From the NCBI GenBank assembly GCA_014621425.1, contig JAANBB010000001.1, positions 682,001-746,000 of the forward strand: DNA of 64,000 bases. Reading direction: 5' to 3'. The stretch comes from Cylindrodendrum hubeiense. Taxonomy: Eukaryota; Ascomycota; Sordariomycetes; Hypocreales; Nectriaceae. Made by a program: the position numbers and the translations under genes. Shown in pieces: positions 35,229-46,696 of this stretch (position 1 is the first letter of the stretch; every line of letters starts with the position of its first letter). The notes under the pieces are model-generated. The model did no database searches. It saw nothing but the letters and a program-made list of their open reading frames with translations, and had not been told where the DNA came from.

Positions 35229-35605
35229 GTGTGCATCTATGCGATTGGCTTCCACACGAGCAATTGTCAGGTTTCTCCAAGGCAAACTGGTTTCGCCGGG
35301 TACGAGAGGTAGGCAGAATGAAATATGGAAGGCCGACAGAAAACCCGAGACGGACTTGTCGGAGCGGCTAATCCTAGTTTGAACATCTGTACAGGGAATA
35401 CAGGGAAAACACAGGGAACCACAGGCACGTACCTGTGGTTCGGAGCGAGCTCTCGGGTCCGCTAGTCCCGATTCGGGTATCTGTACGAGCAGCATTCAGC
35501 TCGCGAATGCAGTCACTGACACCCGCAGCGAGGGAGCCTGTCATGAGCAGCCGTCTGTAGCTACGCCCTCGCCTTGGTTTATCCTCCGAGTTCTCCATAA
35601 ATACC

Positions 35606-35611
35606 TATAAA
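35606..35611 (+). promoter_or_regulatory. TATA element of small gene C
   Basis: TATAAA (context ACCTATAAAGTC) lies about 107 bases upstream of the ATG of gene C, a normal spacing for a TATA-driven fungal gene. Confidence 0.55.
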
Positions 35612-35717
35612 GTCTGCATCTACGTGCTCTTTTCCACTTTTGCATCGCATCAAGCACAATACATTCCCATATCTCATTGGGCCTGCGTCATCTACACATA
35701 CGACCCTTGACCTCATC

Positions 35718-36136
35718 ATGGCATCTTCCACAAATGTTTCCCAACCCTCTATCCTCAGGTAATCGGCCCCTCATATTGTCTTCCAGTTTTCTACCTCTCC
35801 GTGTTAAGCTGTTGTCCTGTGAGCTTTCCATCGGAGCTACAGCAATGAACCCTCCGTTAACAAGACCTTTCGCATAGGCGCACCGTCTCAGACAAGCCTG
35901 CTGCACCTCGGGAGCCCCTATATCGCCGTCGATCACTCCCCTATACCGCTTACGCACCCGTCAATGCCCGAATGCAAGATCCGAACTACGTTGCTGGCAC
36001 CTCATTGTTCTCTCGTAACCCCTATGCGCAACTGGTGGTCGAGAACCCAATACTGCCAAGCAAGGCATCTTCGTCACGGAATACTGGAAGGATGAGCGAT
36101 CTGGTCGGTTTTGGAGCACAATTTTTCACCAATTAA
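35718..36136 (+). CDS. Small orphan protein C of the three-member tandem family
   Basis: Exons 35718-35758 and 35878-36136 with a 119-bp phase-2 intron (GTAATC donor, branch GTTAAC, acceptor CGCATAG) encode 99 aa. As in A and B, exon 1 is tiny (MASSTNVSQPSIL) and the intron splits an AG-ending codon. After splicing, a basic stretch (REPLYRRRSL) precedes the family core APVNARMQDPNYVAGTSLFS, followed by RNPYA. The C-terminus differs from B and ends FGAQFFTN. An alternative upstream acceptor (CTACAG) would put exon 2 out of the conserved frame, so it was rejected. Function unknown. The conservation of core, exon layout and orientation across three genes supports real coding sequence. Confidence 0.78.
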
Positions 36137-37087
36137 CTTAACCTTCAAGAGCACGGTTATGGGTTCCATGGAGTTGGGTGAAATGAACCGGGTCACTCTT
36201 CCTTATTATGGCGTTGAGCCGGCGGGAGTTCGAGGCGTGCTACCATGCAGGCAAGGAGTTATTTGATAAACGTGAATTGTAGCAAGGAATTAACAGTTCC
36301 CCTGAAACTTTTTAAATCAACTCATACATCCATTCTAGCCAAGGCTCGAAGTGTTAAGCTTAAGCCAGTCTATGCAAATTTCTCACTCTACCAGTTCCCT
36401 CAACACATAGCAAGGCTGTGATAAACCCGACATGTTTCCTAGGTTGCATAATGGAGAGCTTGACTGATGCCTCACATTTGAGGTGTCTTGCAGGAATACC
36501 TTCGATCCAATATTGTGACTTGAAAGGCACTTGTCGTTGTGGTGGCGGGATATTGGCTCGCCAGCTTACCCACCTCGTATTTACTAATCACCCAACACAT
36601 CATGACAAGGCAACTATCATCTACCTTTTAAACAGAATGGAGCATAATCTGTCTGTTTGAAAAGCACGCCTTTCTTATACCAGCTGGTGGTAAATAGATC
36701 TTTGACGTGTATGCAATGGTTGCTTGGTGGTTCTGAGTGGTTCTTTATAGTAGTCCTCGACCCTTTCTCGCATTTCCACCGCCGCTACACCATGCTTTTC
36801 AGATTCCTCAGACTCGGGTCCGCAGCGACGCCGTGGCAAGGGAACTATCTATCATCGATTTACAACACCAAGGCACTAAAACATAGTCTGGTAGTCAAAG
36901 CGCTGAATGTCACCGAATCATCAACCCTTCTCGTTCAACAGTCTCCTCAAGGTCGGCAACCCCCTGTCTTAGTTTCTAAGCAGAACCCTTGGATACTGTC
37001 CGTTCTACTCACACAGAGGGGTTTATGACTACGAAAGACATATCGCCGACGCCAACGATGCTCAGCACATGGAAATGGCAAAAATAA
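36137..37087. other. Intergenic region downstream of small gene C
   Basis: About 950 bases. Short frames at 36418-36660 and 36657-37028 have no recognisable features. Nothing else seen before the 5S gene. Confidence 0.55.
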
Positions 37088-37208
37088 ACATACAACAGCG
37101 AGGATTCCCCGGTCGTCACCGACCCGAGTACTAATTCGCCGCTTCTCAGCTTGACTAGGGGAGAGCGGACGGAATCCCGTCATTTTCTTAAGAGCTATGG
37201 TCGTATGT
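37088..37208 (-). rRNA. 5S rRNA gene copy with two extra bases
   Basis: On the minus strand this begins ACATACGACCATAGCTC and ends CTGTTGTATGT, 121 nt long. It matches the 119-nt copy at 56008-56126 except for two single-base insertions in the first 30 bases (TTAAGAAAATGACGGG versus TTAGAAAATACGGG) and one C-to-T. The internal control region and 3' half are identical. A short T-run (T5 after GTATGTTTA) could terminate Pol III. The insertions fall in helix II/loop B, so this may be a slightly defective copy. Confidence 0.85.
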
Positions 37209-37638
37209 GCTGGGGAACAACTCAGAGACACACGATATTGATGCAGACAGTCCCTCGAGAATGAGGTTTTAGGTATTTTAGCATGGCCATTTGGTACCGA
37301 GGATGATGGTTCAAAGACAATCCAAATTGAATTTTAGTTTACACTTAACAGAGATTTAAACTTGCTAGAATCCTCCTTTCGAAACCGAATACAGATAGGA
37401 GCATTCATGTTCGCACAGCAGTCTCACACCCCTTACTAACTAGTTTAAACTAACTTCCTGGCCTACTTTTTAATCATGCAATAAGTGACGCACGGATCTA
37501 TATTCATAGATCCAGACCTGTTAGAAATCCCGTGTTAAAAAGGAAATGACAACAAATGTCGAAAAACAAAAGGATATCAAGGAAAAAGCTACTCTTCGTT
37601 GCAAGCAAATCCAAAGTCAAATAGGACTCATTTCAAAT
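37209..37638. other. Intergenic region
   Basis: Between the 5S start and the pectate lyase 3' end. AT-rich, with no feature recognised beyond the presumptive 3' UTR of the lyase. Confidence 0.55.
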
Positions 37639-38474
37639 CTAGCCAGAGCAGTAGCCAATCTTTTCGGGCTCGCAGTCGCCTGCGCAGCCATCATAAAGCA
37701 CACAAGGGTGGTCAGCATCAGTACAGACATTAACGAGGGTCGCGGTGTCAGCATAGTTGTAGTTGATGCCAACCACCTCGCCACCATCGTAGGCAGTTGT
37801 GCCCTCAACGTAAACGTTGCGCTGGCACTGGCTGTCACAGTTTCCACAGGACCTATAGACTTTTCCGTAATCTTCGGCATAGAAGTTAATGATGTTGACG
37901 GTACCGCAGCCGTTGTGCTGGACAATCTTATCAGATGCGTGGTAAGCACCGCCGCCGATGATCCATGTTTCGTCGCCCTTGGAGTCACCTTTCTACACAA
38001 AAGTCAGATTTTAAACATTCTAAGATGAGTTATGAAGCTTTCAGGAAACTTACAATCGTTATGGCATCCTCGCAAACATCCTCGAACCAGACGAACTTCA
38101 ATGTGCATGCGCCAAGGCAGTGAACGCCCTCCATCTGATCGGCGCCAATGATCACGTTTTGCAGAGTGGCACCTTCTTCAAGGAGGAAAACAGCATCGGC
38201 ATCTCCTACAATAATAAGGTGAGTATATTTACGCGCTGGTGCACATCGGGGCCATGACATAGTACATACCTCCCTCGCCATCATCGCACGCGCCTGAGCC
38301 TCGGTCATACTTTGCCCAACCGGCATCGAAAACTTCACCCGCACCAATTGTAATCGGTGCCGAGATAGTCTTCTCGGAAGTAGGTGTAGGCACACCGCCC
38401 TCGTAACCCAAACAAGCCAGAACTGAAGGGACGATGCTGGCCGCAACGACGCCAAAATGGGCTAAAGAAACCAT
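37639..38474 (-). CDS. Secreted pectate lyase, family PL3
   Basis: Three exons, 38474-38270, 38205-38054 and 37992-37639, with introns of 64 and 61 bp, give 236 aa. The enzyme cleaves de-esterified pectin by beta-elimination, normally Ca2+-dependent and outside the cell. Residues 1-20 form a signal peptide ([13 protein letters not shown]...VLA). PL3 hallmarks follow: [34 protein letters not shown] with the acidic pair that binds Ca2+, then KGD and [11 protein letters not shown] with the conserved Arg. The length fits PL3 (about 220-260 aa), and the many Cys suggest disulfides. An overlapping frame on the opposite strand is a shadow. Introns keep frame (phases 1 and 0). Confidence 0.95.
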
Positions 38475-39983
38475 TCTCGGAATGTTCACGAGAAGTTCAG
38501 TAGTATAGACAAAATTAGAATCAAGCAAAGATTTGCTTTAGGAAAGAGATACCAACAAATTTTCCTTTCGTTGAACAAGATCTATAACGTGGAATTAAGC
38601 TGTCTATTTAAGCATATTCAAGCCCCTTGTGATAACCAAATTAGTTTCCTTCAAATGATTGATGGAAAAGGTTTCTCACCGCCTGGTCCTGCCAATACCA
38701 CAGGATGACGCACTATCAGACCGGTTGATCCCAATGACCAATGGTCCATGTCCGTTCACTCGGGATATTCAGCGGCTCTGTTAAGGCAAATTAGCATTAC
38801 GGACGTGCCGGTTGTGTGCGTGTGGAAGCGCTTCGTGGAGGGTAGAGATTCCGTCGCTGTTCCTCCAATAAAACGACATGGGGCTGTCACTACTCCGCAT
38901 TGCCGGGACGTCAAACTCCGGGACATCCCCAAAAGGCTGCCACCCAGAGATAAGAGTTCAGGTGAAACCATCCCTGTCCAAATTTCTTAAGTAGCATTTT
39001 TGCAGGGCTCTCAAAAGCATTACGCGTACACAGTCTGGGTAGTAAACTGCGATCGAATTAGCTGGTCAGGGAGCCAATCTTATCCGCTCCAACTACAATG
39101 CAGGAATGTTAAGAAAATGATCATCATCTTGCCTGCATGAAACCAATGATGATTGTTCTACATTGAGTTGTCATATCTACCACATCTAGCCAACGGAGGC
39201 TATACGCCGAGTGCTCGTGGCGATGTCACGCAAGCCGACGACAAGCCTATAACAGGAAATTGATTATCACACTGTCTATCAAGTGAGAGACGGGATGAGA
39301 TCCTTGGTGGATTTTATTCTTCCGTAGGATACCAAAGTGAAGCTGATTATTAAAATTTCTGGATACAGAGCTGCAGGGTAGGAATCGGGCACTTGCTGTA
39401 TTGATTGTAGGGAAAGGTGCTCTTGCTGCCTTACATGGTGTTGTGTAATGAGAAAGATGATCAGATGTTTATTTAGGGGCTCCTTTGTGTCTGTCTTTTC
39501 TCCCAAGAGGCCATCAGTATCGATTGGTAGGTGACGCGTACATTCACGGCATCATGCATGGAGAACTTGTTGATGGAGCTGAGAATGGGCAGATGTTCGA
39601 GCTTATTCAAAACGGGTCGTCACACACTACTAGTACTAATACCTTGAACGTAAGTACGAGTTAGATTGTTCGTTATGTTGGGAACCTGTACTAATCTGGC
39701 GGGAAGAATGGGAGATTTAATTGAGACTCATTGTGAGCAAAATATACTTTTTTGATCGGAACTTAAGTAGCGAAAGTAAGGCAGTAATTTTGGATCTCTT
39801 ATTATCTAATTAAGTAGCTAAAGACATATGAAAAAAAACCTATGATGATAGATAGTGGCCTTTAAAGCCATCCACGCAGTGGAAATACCAAATCCTACTG
39901 ATTTAGTAACTCGCAGACCAAGAAAGAAAAAGCAGTTTAGTCCTTGGTCAAGTGATTAACCCGCTGATACTCCGTCAACTTTC
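38475..39983. other. Intergenic region between pectate lyase and pyranose oxidase-like gene
   Basis: About 1.5 kb. It holds the lyase promoter (an AT-rich CTTAAATAG element about 135 bases upstream of the ATG) and the 3' flank of the next gene. No gene supported. Confidence 0.55.
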
Positions 39984-42017
39984 TCATGCCTCCAGCTCTT
40001 GCACCATCTTGTCCACAGCGGCCAGAGCGAAGCAAGCAGCCGTGAGAGTAGGGTTGCAAGCATTGCCAGTCGGGATAACGCCGCAGCCACCTAGGACAAG
40101 ATTGTCGTAGCCCCAAACCTTTCCACTGCGGTCGACAACGCTATCCTTTTCTTCCTCGCCAGCACGGTAAGTGCCACAAATATGGAGAGCGGAACCGGGG
40201 GCGAGGTACTTTGGCTCGGCACCTGGAAGGAAACCACCAAGCTTTCTGGCCACATCGACCATACTGTAAGTGTAATATCAGCTTGAGTACATGGAGATTG
40301 TAAATTTAACCAACTTACTCAGAGATCATTCCCTCACAGCGGGTCAAGGCGCCTTCATCTAAAGTGAAGTGGAAGGTGGGCTGCGGCGAGAGTCAGACGG
40401 GCACCTATCCTGTGGCTCAAGCTATACATACCTGTGGCATACCAAACTGATCTCTATAGGTACTAGAGAACTCAACATAGTTGCTTTGCTTTTGCTCCAT
40501 ATAAGTGAACCAGCGAAGGTCCACAATGAGGCGCTGATCGACGTTGGGAGGAACTTGTCCGTACCCGAAAGCGTCGCGGTGAATCTGGGTGTGCCAGGGG
40601 TATTTCTCAGACAGAGGGAAGTAGCACTGCGGGTCAGGGTCGTTGAAGGGGAATGGAAGTGGGTCGTTCTTGTACTTCTGTTCATGCTGCTTGACCTTCT
40701 TGGCCCATCCAAGATGGTAGGGATCATCCTTGACAGAGTCAACAAGACTTCTGTTGAGAACAACTTGACAAAATGCCATGGGCTGCTCAGTCATGTAGCA
40801 TCCCTAGTTTTCAAACTCCTGTCAGTGGACATTATAGTCTCTGATTATTGAAAATGCGGACTTACAAGTGCAGACGGTAGCTCATCGGCCAAAGAATGGT
40901 CGCCGAAAGTAGAGTTGAAAAGAATGCCAGGTGTGAGGATGGCACCGGCACAGATGACATACTTTTTGGCCTTGATGTATTGCATCTCGCCGGTCAGAAT
41001 GTTTCGTGTAACGGCCATTTTGATCTTCTTGTCTGGACCAAGGGCAAGCCCAAGGCACTGGGTGTTGGGCCTGATCTTGAATAGAGGACTTTTGTAATCG
41101 GGCTCAGAGAGATCTCCCAGGACGGTGGCAGCGCATGACCACTCGACGTAGTTTTGGTTGAGCTTGCTTCTCTCGCAGGCAAGAGGCATGCTCCTCATCT
41201 CGCGACCTTCGTACGCCTTCTTCAAGGTCTCCTTGACGAGTTGCTGGCGGATAGAGTCGTCAAATGCGGTATCATTTCTGTTGAGCAACTTTTCCGCTTT
41301 GGTGTACAGAAGATCCCACTCCTCATCATTGAATAGATTGGATCTCTCAATGTTTGCGTGCTCGCGGGGGATACAGCAGGTCCAGTGAGAGCCCATACCA
41401 CCGACAACGCGGGTCGCACATGCCGCCGGCAAGTTCAAAATGGGCTTCTGGTCAGGATTCTGGCCATTCTTGATGAACGCCTGTTGCTCGGTTCTGAAAT
41501 ACATGTTGGCCAAGTATGGTGGTGGGGGTTAGGAAAGGTGGCTCACCTCGGCGCCCACGAAGATGGTTCCAAGACAGCTTCGACGTTGCTTGTCGGCACA
41601 GAGAGCAGGTTCAACTCGCCCTGCATCTAGTTGTTAGAATCATTTACTGAAAAAAGGAGCATTGCGACCCACCTTGACCGTGCTGTCATTGCCTGTTAGT
41701 GAACGATATTAGACGACCTTTCTCACTGAACTTACTTGGTAAACAGGCTGATATCCTTCTGGACAGCCATACTGTTCTTCTTGTGGTCGCCCACACGCCT
41801 GGTCTCTCTAGTATTGTATTAGCGAGAGATCGCTTCGCATGTCTCCACCAGAAGTTACTTACTGCTCTCCGATGTCAATCATCAGGACTTCCTTGCCCTT
41901 ATCGACAAGGGAGCGAGCAAAAACTGCGCCAATTGGGCCGGAGCCGACAATGAGGACCTCAGTCTCATCATAGCGGTCAATCTTAGGGTCGGTGGAAGGA
42001 TTGCCGTCGACTCTCAT
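39984..42017 (-). CDS. Pyranose 2-oxidase-like GMC flavoprotein
   Basis: Eight exons: 42017-41863, 41807-41736, 41682-41673 (only 10 bases), 41626-41547, 41493-40866, 40803-40432, 40380-40319 and 40263-39984, total 552 aa. Pyranose oxidase oxidises glucose and other aldopyranoses at C2 and reduces O2 to H2O2 or quinones. The N-terminus has the FAD-binding GSGPIGAVFAR. GGMGSHWTC contains His142, at the place where the basidiomycete enzyme attaches FAD covalently. The segment WHTQIHRDAFGYG and the C-terminal ALHICGTYRAG and GNACNPT blocks supply the expected active-site His and Asn. No signal peptide is evident, as in known members. The 10-base exon makes the N-terminal model the least certain part. 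Substrate is inferred only. Confidence 0.92.
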
Positions 42018-43504
42018 GGCTGCGGTTGGTTTGTTTCGTTGAGTATAAGGAATTGATGTAGAGATGTTGTGTCTGGTAATTTCTCTTGGATCGGAAAAGT
42101 GCCTCTATTTCTAGATTTCTGATCATCCTACACCATTGGGAAGTGCCCTTCAACATGTCTGTCAAGAATACCCACGAATGCCAACATACCAATATCGTCC
42201 GCCATGGCTTGCTGTGGCGGAGCTCTGGAGGTTAACGTGTCCTCGCAAAGGTATGAGGTAATGATTAGCCATTCCATAATACATGCTAGGTGACGAAGCC
42301 TTTTGCTAAACTGAGATGTACGACCAGAAACAAAAGCCCAATCCCCGTTCCGTGACGTGCATCGCCTGGCTCAATCTCCCGAGGGCCCGAAACACTGCCA
42401 CGTACATAGTATTGCTGCCATAGACCATTTCCGGCAAATGAAACTGTCGCGCTATAACGGGAAAGTTGAAACTCCGGGTTTGCGCCACAGTGGTATTCTG
42501 TTGGCTGATGCTTTGAAGCGGCTCGCTGAAAAGATCAACTCGGCATAGTGGAACGCCCTGTTTGACCCCAGCTGCGAGCCTTCATTCCTGCCCCCACACT
42601 ATCTTTTGGAACACGACAACCTTTGGACGAGGAAATGTTAAAGGGAATGTCAATAGAAATTGATACCCCGGAGCAGCCATGTTGACTTAACTGAGATGAA
42701 CGACAAGAATTGATTTATGATATCGTCGGGGAAGCTGAGCAAAGAGTTAACAAGTTTGGCTGAGACAAAATTATCTCGTTGGCATTGTGGGGCCAGGTTG
42801 GCAGGCGGTTTGCCACACAGTGCCAACGGGTACTCAATTTTAATCCTCATGCCGGAGCTGATGGAGGTGGGGTAGATAGATGTATTACAACTAATTGGGG
42901 CGAGGTTACGGTTCATAACGGTGGCTATGTGACTAAACGGTAGAGGTCGGCGCCTAGAACACTTCACTGCAGGCGTTCCTTGATCGAAGGGTTGGGGTTA
43001 AGCGCCTACGAAACTAGAGGCTTGAGGCTCCGTTTTTTGGAGGCACAGAGGTAAAAGAAAATGGAGGCACATGATTAGTACGCGGGAACTTTACAGGACC
43101 CCGTATTTTGTGAGAGCTATGGTTGTATGTGAGGGTTTTCAGATTAAGTCAGCTCATCTCGATGAGGCGAGGAGTAGGTTATTTAGTCGAGTCAGATTCA
43201 ACCAATCACAAAACCATAGCTCGAAAAAGCACTTTTAACTCTCCGCACCTAAGCTTGTAACTTAAGACAAAAAAAGTTGAACTTCTTCTCGAAACTATTT
43301 ATCTCTCTGCGCAATTCACTGTACCTTGCAATAGACTTTCTAAATTGTACAATTTGATTCCCGCTATGACCATTTCGGGCATGCTTTGCGGACAACGAAT
43401 CAAGGATCCTCATCAGCCCCGTCTAAGCCCCGTCGCAATTTCCTTCCATTATTTTGCTCAATTGAGTACGTTGGAAAGCTGTCGAACTCATCAATTCCAT
43501 CACA
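42018..43504. other. Divergent intergenic region
   Basis: About 1.5 kb between the oxidase start and the third HET gene start, so it carries both promoters. It also contains the truncated 5S relic. Short frames are not supported. Confidence 0.55.
43092..43130 (-). pseudogene. Truncated 5S rRNA pseudogene (5' end only)
   Basis: On the minus strand the sequence runs ACATACAACCATAGCTC, then AAAATACGGGGTCCTGT. It matches the first ~39 bases of the intact 5S gene with four or five changes. Similarity then stops, so the control region and 3' half are absent. Confidence 0.72.
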
Positions 43505-45735
43505 ATGTCTTCTTCCGGGTTCCTGGCCGGTGGCCGCCTCCAGGACAGTCTCCCTCGTTACCAATACACTGCACTTCAGCACCCAGACAGCGTGCGGGTA
43601 CTTGTCCTCGAGCCTGCGATGACACGTCTGCTCCAGTTGCGCGCCTCCATCATCCAATATCGCCCAGAGGATGAGATAGGCAAAGTTGACGGGCAGCGGT
43701 ATATCGCCGTTTCTTATACATGGGGCAAACCAGAAGCTTCCCGGCGGCTCACATGCGCAACCCGCTCGGGCGACTGCTCTCTTGAAATCTCGCCAGTGGT
43801 TGAGGGCCTTTTACACCACTTTCGTGACTCTTACCGTCCGACGTATCTGTGGCTTGATGCCATCTGCCTGAATCAAGAGGATGAAGCGGAGAAGAACCAA
43901 CAGATTCCCCGAATGGGAGAAATATACCAATTGGCTAGCGCAGTCCAGATTTGGCTTGGCGAACAAGATGAAGACGGACACTCGGGGGGTTTTACCGTAC
44001 TACGACGTTTTGCAGCCCTGCAGAAGCCGCCAAAGCTTAGTGAGCAAGACATCAACCATCTCAAACGGCTTTTGCAGAATGCCTGGTTTTATAGACGTTG
44101 GATATTGCAGGAGGCGGTGCTCGCCCAGCGCGCCGTATTCCATCACGGCCACCACACTTTGGAACTTTCTATGTTTCTCAAAGGGTGGCAATGTGTCGGT
44201 GAACAGGCAGACCAGCTAGGATCTAAGCTTATCTACGGCCCAAACACACTGCTCAACCTCATCAAGGATGGAACAGAGGATGATACTTTACTCGACATGT
44301 TGTGGCGGCTAGATGGGTCAGACTGTTTTGATCCGAGAGACCGGTTCGCAGCCCTGTACGGGTTTCTGCCAGCAGAGAAGCAGATAGCCCTCGACTATCA
44401 CACAATCGCATGGAAAGACTTATATCGAAGGGTGGCAGAACATTTTCTCCGAAAGAATGATCCTATTTCCCTCACCATTATGAGTCACCTCATTCACTTT
44501 GGGTCTCTTGCGGAGAACACGGGTGACCCGACGGTTCCTTCTTGGGTCCCGGACTGGCGTCAACACCGTAGTCAAGACTTGCCATCCAGGTGTGTAAATG
44601 TTATCTGGGTTTCCAAGGAATCACAACCCCCAGTGGTGATTAGTAACTGACTAAGATTTTCCAATCAAGTGTCAGATGGGGATTCGACCAGAACAAGCTT
44701 TTACTGAACGTCATGAGCGTGTTTACGCAACATAGGATGTGGCATAAACTCAGAATAAACGACAAGCTGGCAGCTGACTGGCGGTGCCCTAAGACGCTCC
44801 ATGATCAAATCAAATCTTGGAAAGCAGAGGCACTTCACGTCAATTGGTCAATGGATGCATTCGGCAGACTGGACATTCAGAATCAATTCTTAACATTTCA
44901 CTGGGGACCTCGCTGGGGAAGCACACATGGCAGATGTCCGATCAAACTTATAACGTTTCCCAAAACGCAAGACCATTCGGTGTGGCAGGATGTAGCAAAC
45001 TGCCTCAAGCCACTGCTGAAAGCTCTCAACATCCAGCAAGACGGATCCAAACTGTCTAAACTTTTTGCCGGTGTTTTACCTTACCATATGCCCCCTATAC
45101 CAAAAGATTATGACGGAAGCTTTGATAAGAAATATCCTTATACTGGCGACACAATATGGAAAGATCACGAAAATTACTTTGACGACATGTTTCATCTCGT
45201 CCATAACACGATATGGGCCAGTATGGAAGACTCACCCCCAGCCATGAGGACAGAAAATGTACAGGTACTTGCAGGTATCGGTGCCATACTCCAGAAATAT
45301 TGCCTATTTCAACTGGACCCAATCCGTGGTGGTAAGATTCCGAAAGACATTGAGTTTGCCAGAGGTGGCCCATCTGTTAAAGACTTTGGGTTGGGTCCAT
45401 ACCAAATGGAAATGACCGATGTCTTCCTCCCATTGTCGGAAGAGACGTTGATTTGTGTGAGGCCGGACTTGGATCTCCAGGCTTTTCAAACCTCAAAGCC
45501 CAAGAGAGGTCTTTCAGCCTTTGGTAGACGAGAGGCTGTCACCTTTACCGACGCAGAGGGGAACTCCAACCTCGGTGGATCCAAGGCGATTCGCGAGGGT
45601 AGGGTTGTTGGGTCCGCCTTTTTTATCACATCGATGATGCGAGCAGTCTTGTATGAAGACGAGGGACTTTTTGCTGAATATGCTGATGCTAGGCGCGAGG
45701 GATTATTCCAACCCTGGGTGATGCACCTTAGATGA
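43505..45735 (+). CDS. HET-domain protein 3
   Basis: Exons 43505-44589 and 44676-45735 joined by an 86-bp phase-2 intron (GTGTGT donor, branch ACTGACTAAG, acceptor GTGTCAG) encode 714 aa. Splicing removes an in-frame stop and joins LPSR to WGFDQN. The HET domain lies at about residues 65-210: YIAVSYTWG, LWLDAICLNQEDEAEKN and RRWILQEAVLA. It is followed by the usual FDPRDRFAALYGFL motif near 285. This is the compact het-6-like type in which HET is near the N-terminus, with an uncharacterised C-terminal region. The probable role is heterokaryon incompatibility or cell-death signalling. Confidence 0.93.
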
Positions 45736-46696
45736 ACGTGTCATCGAGCATAGAGAAAGACGAGATCAGAAGGATAGCAGAACTGGAACTTCGATGAGTA
45801 GAGGCCCTCCATCCAAGCGAGATAATGGACATGACTATGGATATTAGTAACTGGATCTTTAGTATCCTTTTATTCTGCTGATAGTACTGCCTTTCAATAA
45901 AGATAAAATACACACGATACTTTTACCTAATACAGACGCTTTTAACCGTAGTATCTACTATTCGGGTATAATAGTAGCCTCTTATTCAAATATTGTATAC
46001 CACTTGGCAGTTCTTCTATAACTGGATTTTAGCATCGAGTATTGAGAGGTGGGTCATTAATTGATTGAAACTGTAACTTAGTAAGTAGATTACTTGTAGA
46101 AGGGACTAATATTTATCTTTTTAATATTCTTATTCGAGCTTTTAGTAATATGATCTTAATATTCTCTTATACAATTGGGAATCTATGAAGAACCTATTAC
46201 CGCAGCCATGAGGACGAAGAAATACAGTTTGCTTCATATTTTTAGCATTTCGAACCCCCAATATTTCCACTGTTGCCTATGATCTAACTTTTACATCTCC
46301 AAAAACAGAAAAAGTCTATATCATGGAATATCCTGGAGTATTCCCACTTATGAGATAATCCTATTTAACCCAGACCAGTCAGGACCTGGTTCTTACCTAG
46401 TAACTCATTTCAAAATCTGATAGTCTTTCCATATATGCTTACTCTTTATCCGCTCATCCATTTCATCACTACTAACTCATGTCATACTTTGAGTATTTGA
46501 GCACCCGATGCTTCTACGATGGCCAAAGACTCATATGGATAAAAGTTTCCATAGCTTTACGGAGCATGTGTAGCTGCCATCTGCTTACAAACTCTATACC
46601 ATGTCTCTGGAAAAAGCTATGTATTGGTAAAAGCTAAATCGCCGTGAGCATTAAATGCCTGTCATATATCTCCCATATTCCCACTGACCTTTCCAT
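45736..46696. other. AT-rich intergenic region
   Basis: About 960 bases, markedly AT-rich between about 45.8 and 46.6 kb. No gene, RNA or repeat unit recognised. The composition could reflect old RIP or simply a 3'/5' flank. Confidence 0.5.

Larger units (their letters stand above)
34007..35717. other. Spacer between small genes B and C
   Basis: About 1.7 kb holding two kinds of degenerate short-unit repeats and a duplicated 27-bp segment (listed separately), then the promoter of gene C. Open frames on both strands here follow the repeats and are not called. Confidence 0.55.

Noticed and set aside
34450..35312. Frames on both strands rich in His, Ala and Cys repeats
   Set aside because: They arise from the degenerate CAGCATCCA and GTACGAGCG arrays.
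35696..35706. Sequence CACATACGACC just before small gene C, like the first bases of 5S rRNA
   Set aside because: Similarity stops after about ten bases; too short to call a relic.
37546..38028. 160-codon frame opposite the pectate lyase
   Set aside because: It is the antisense of exon 3 of a clear PL3 gene.
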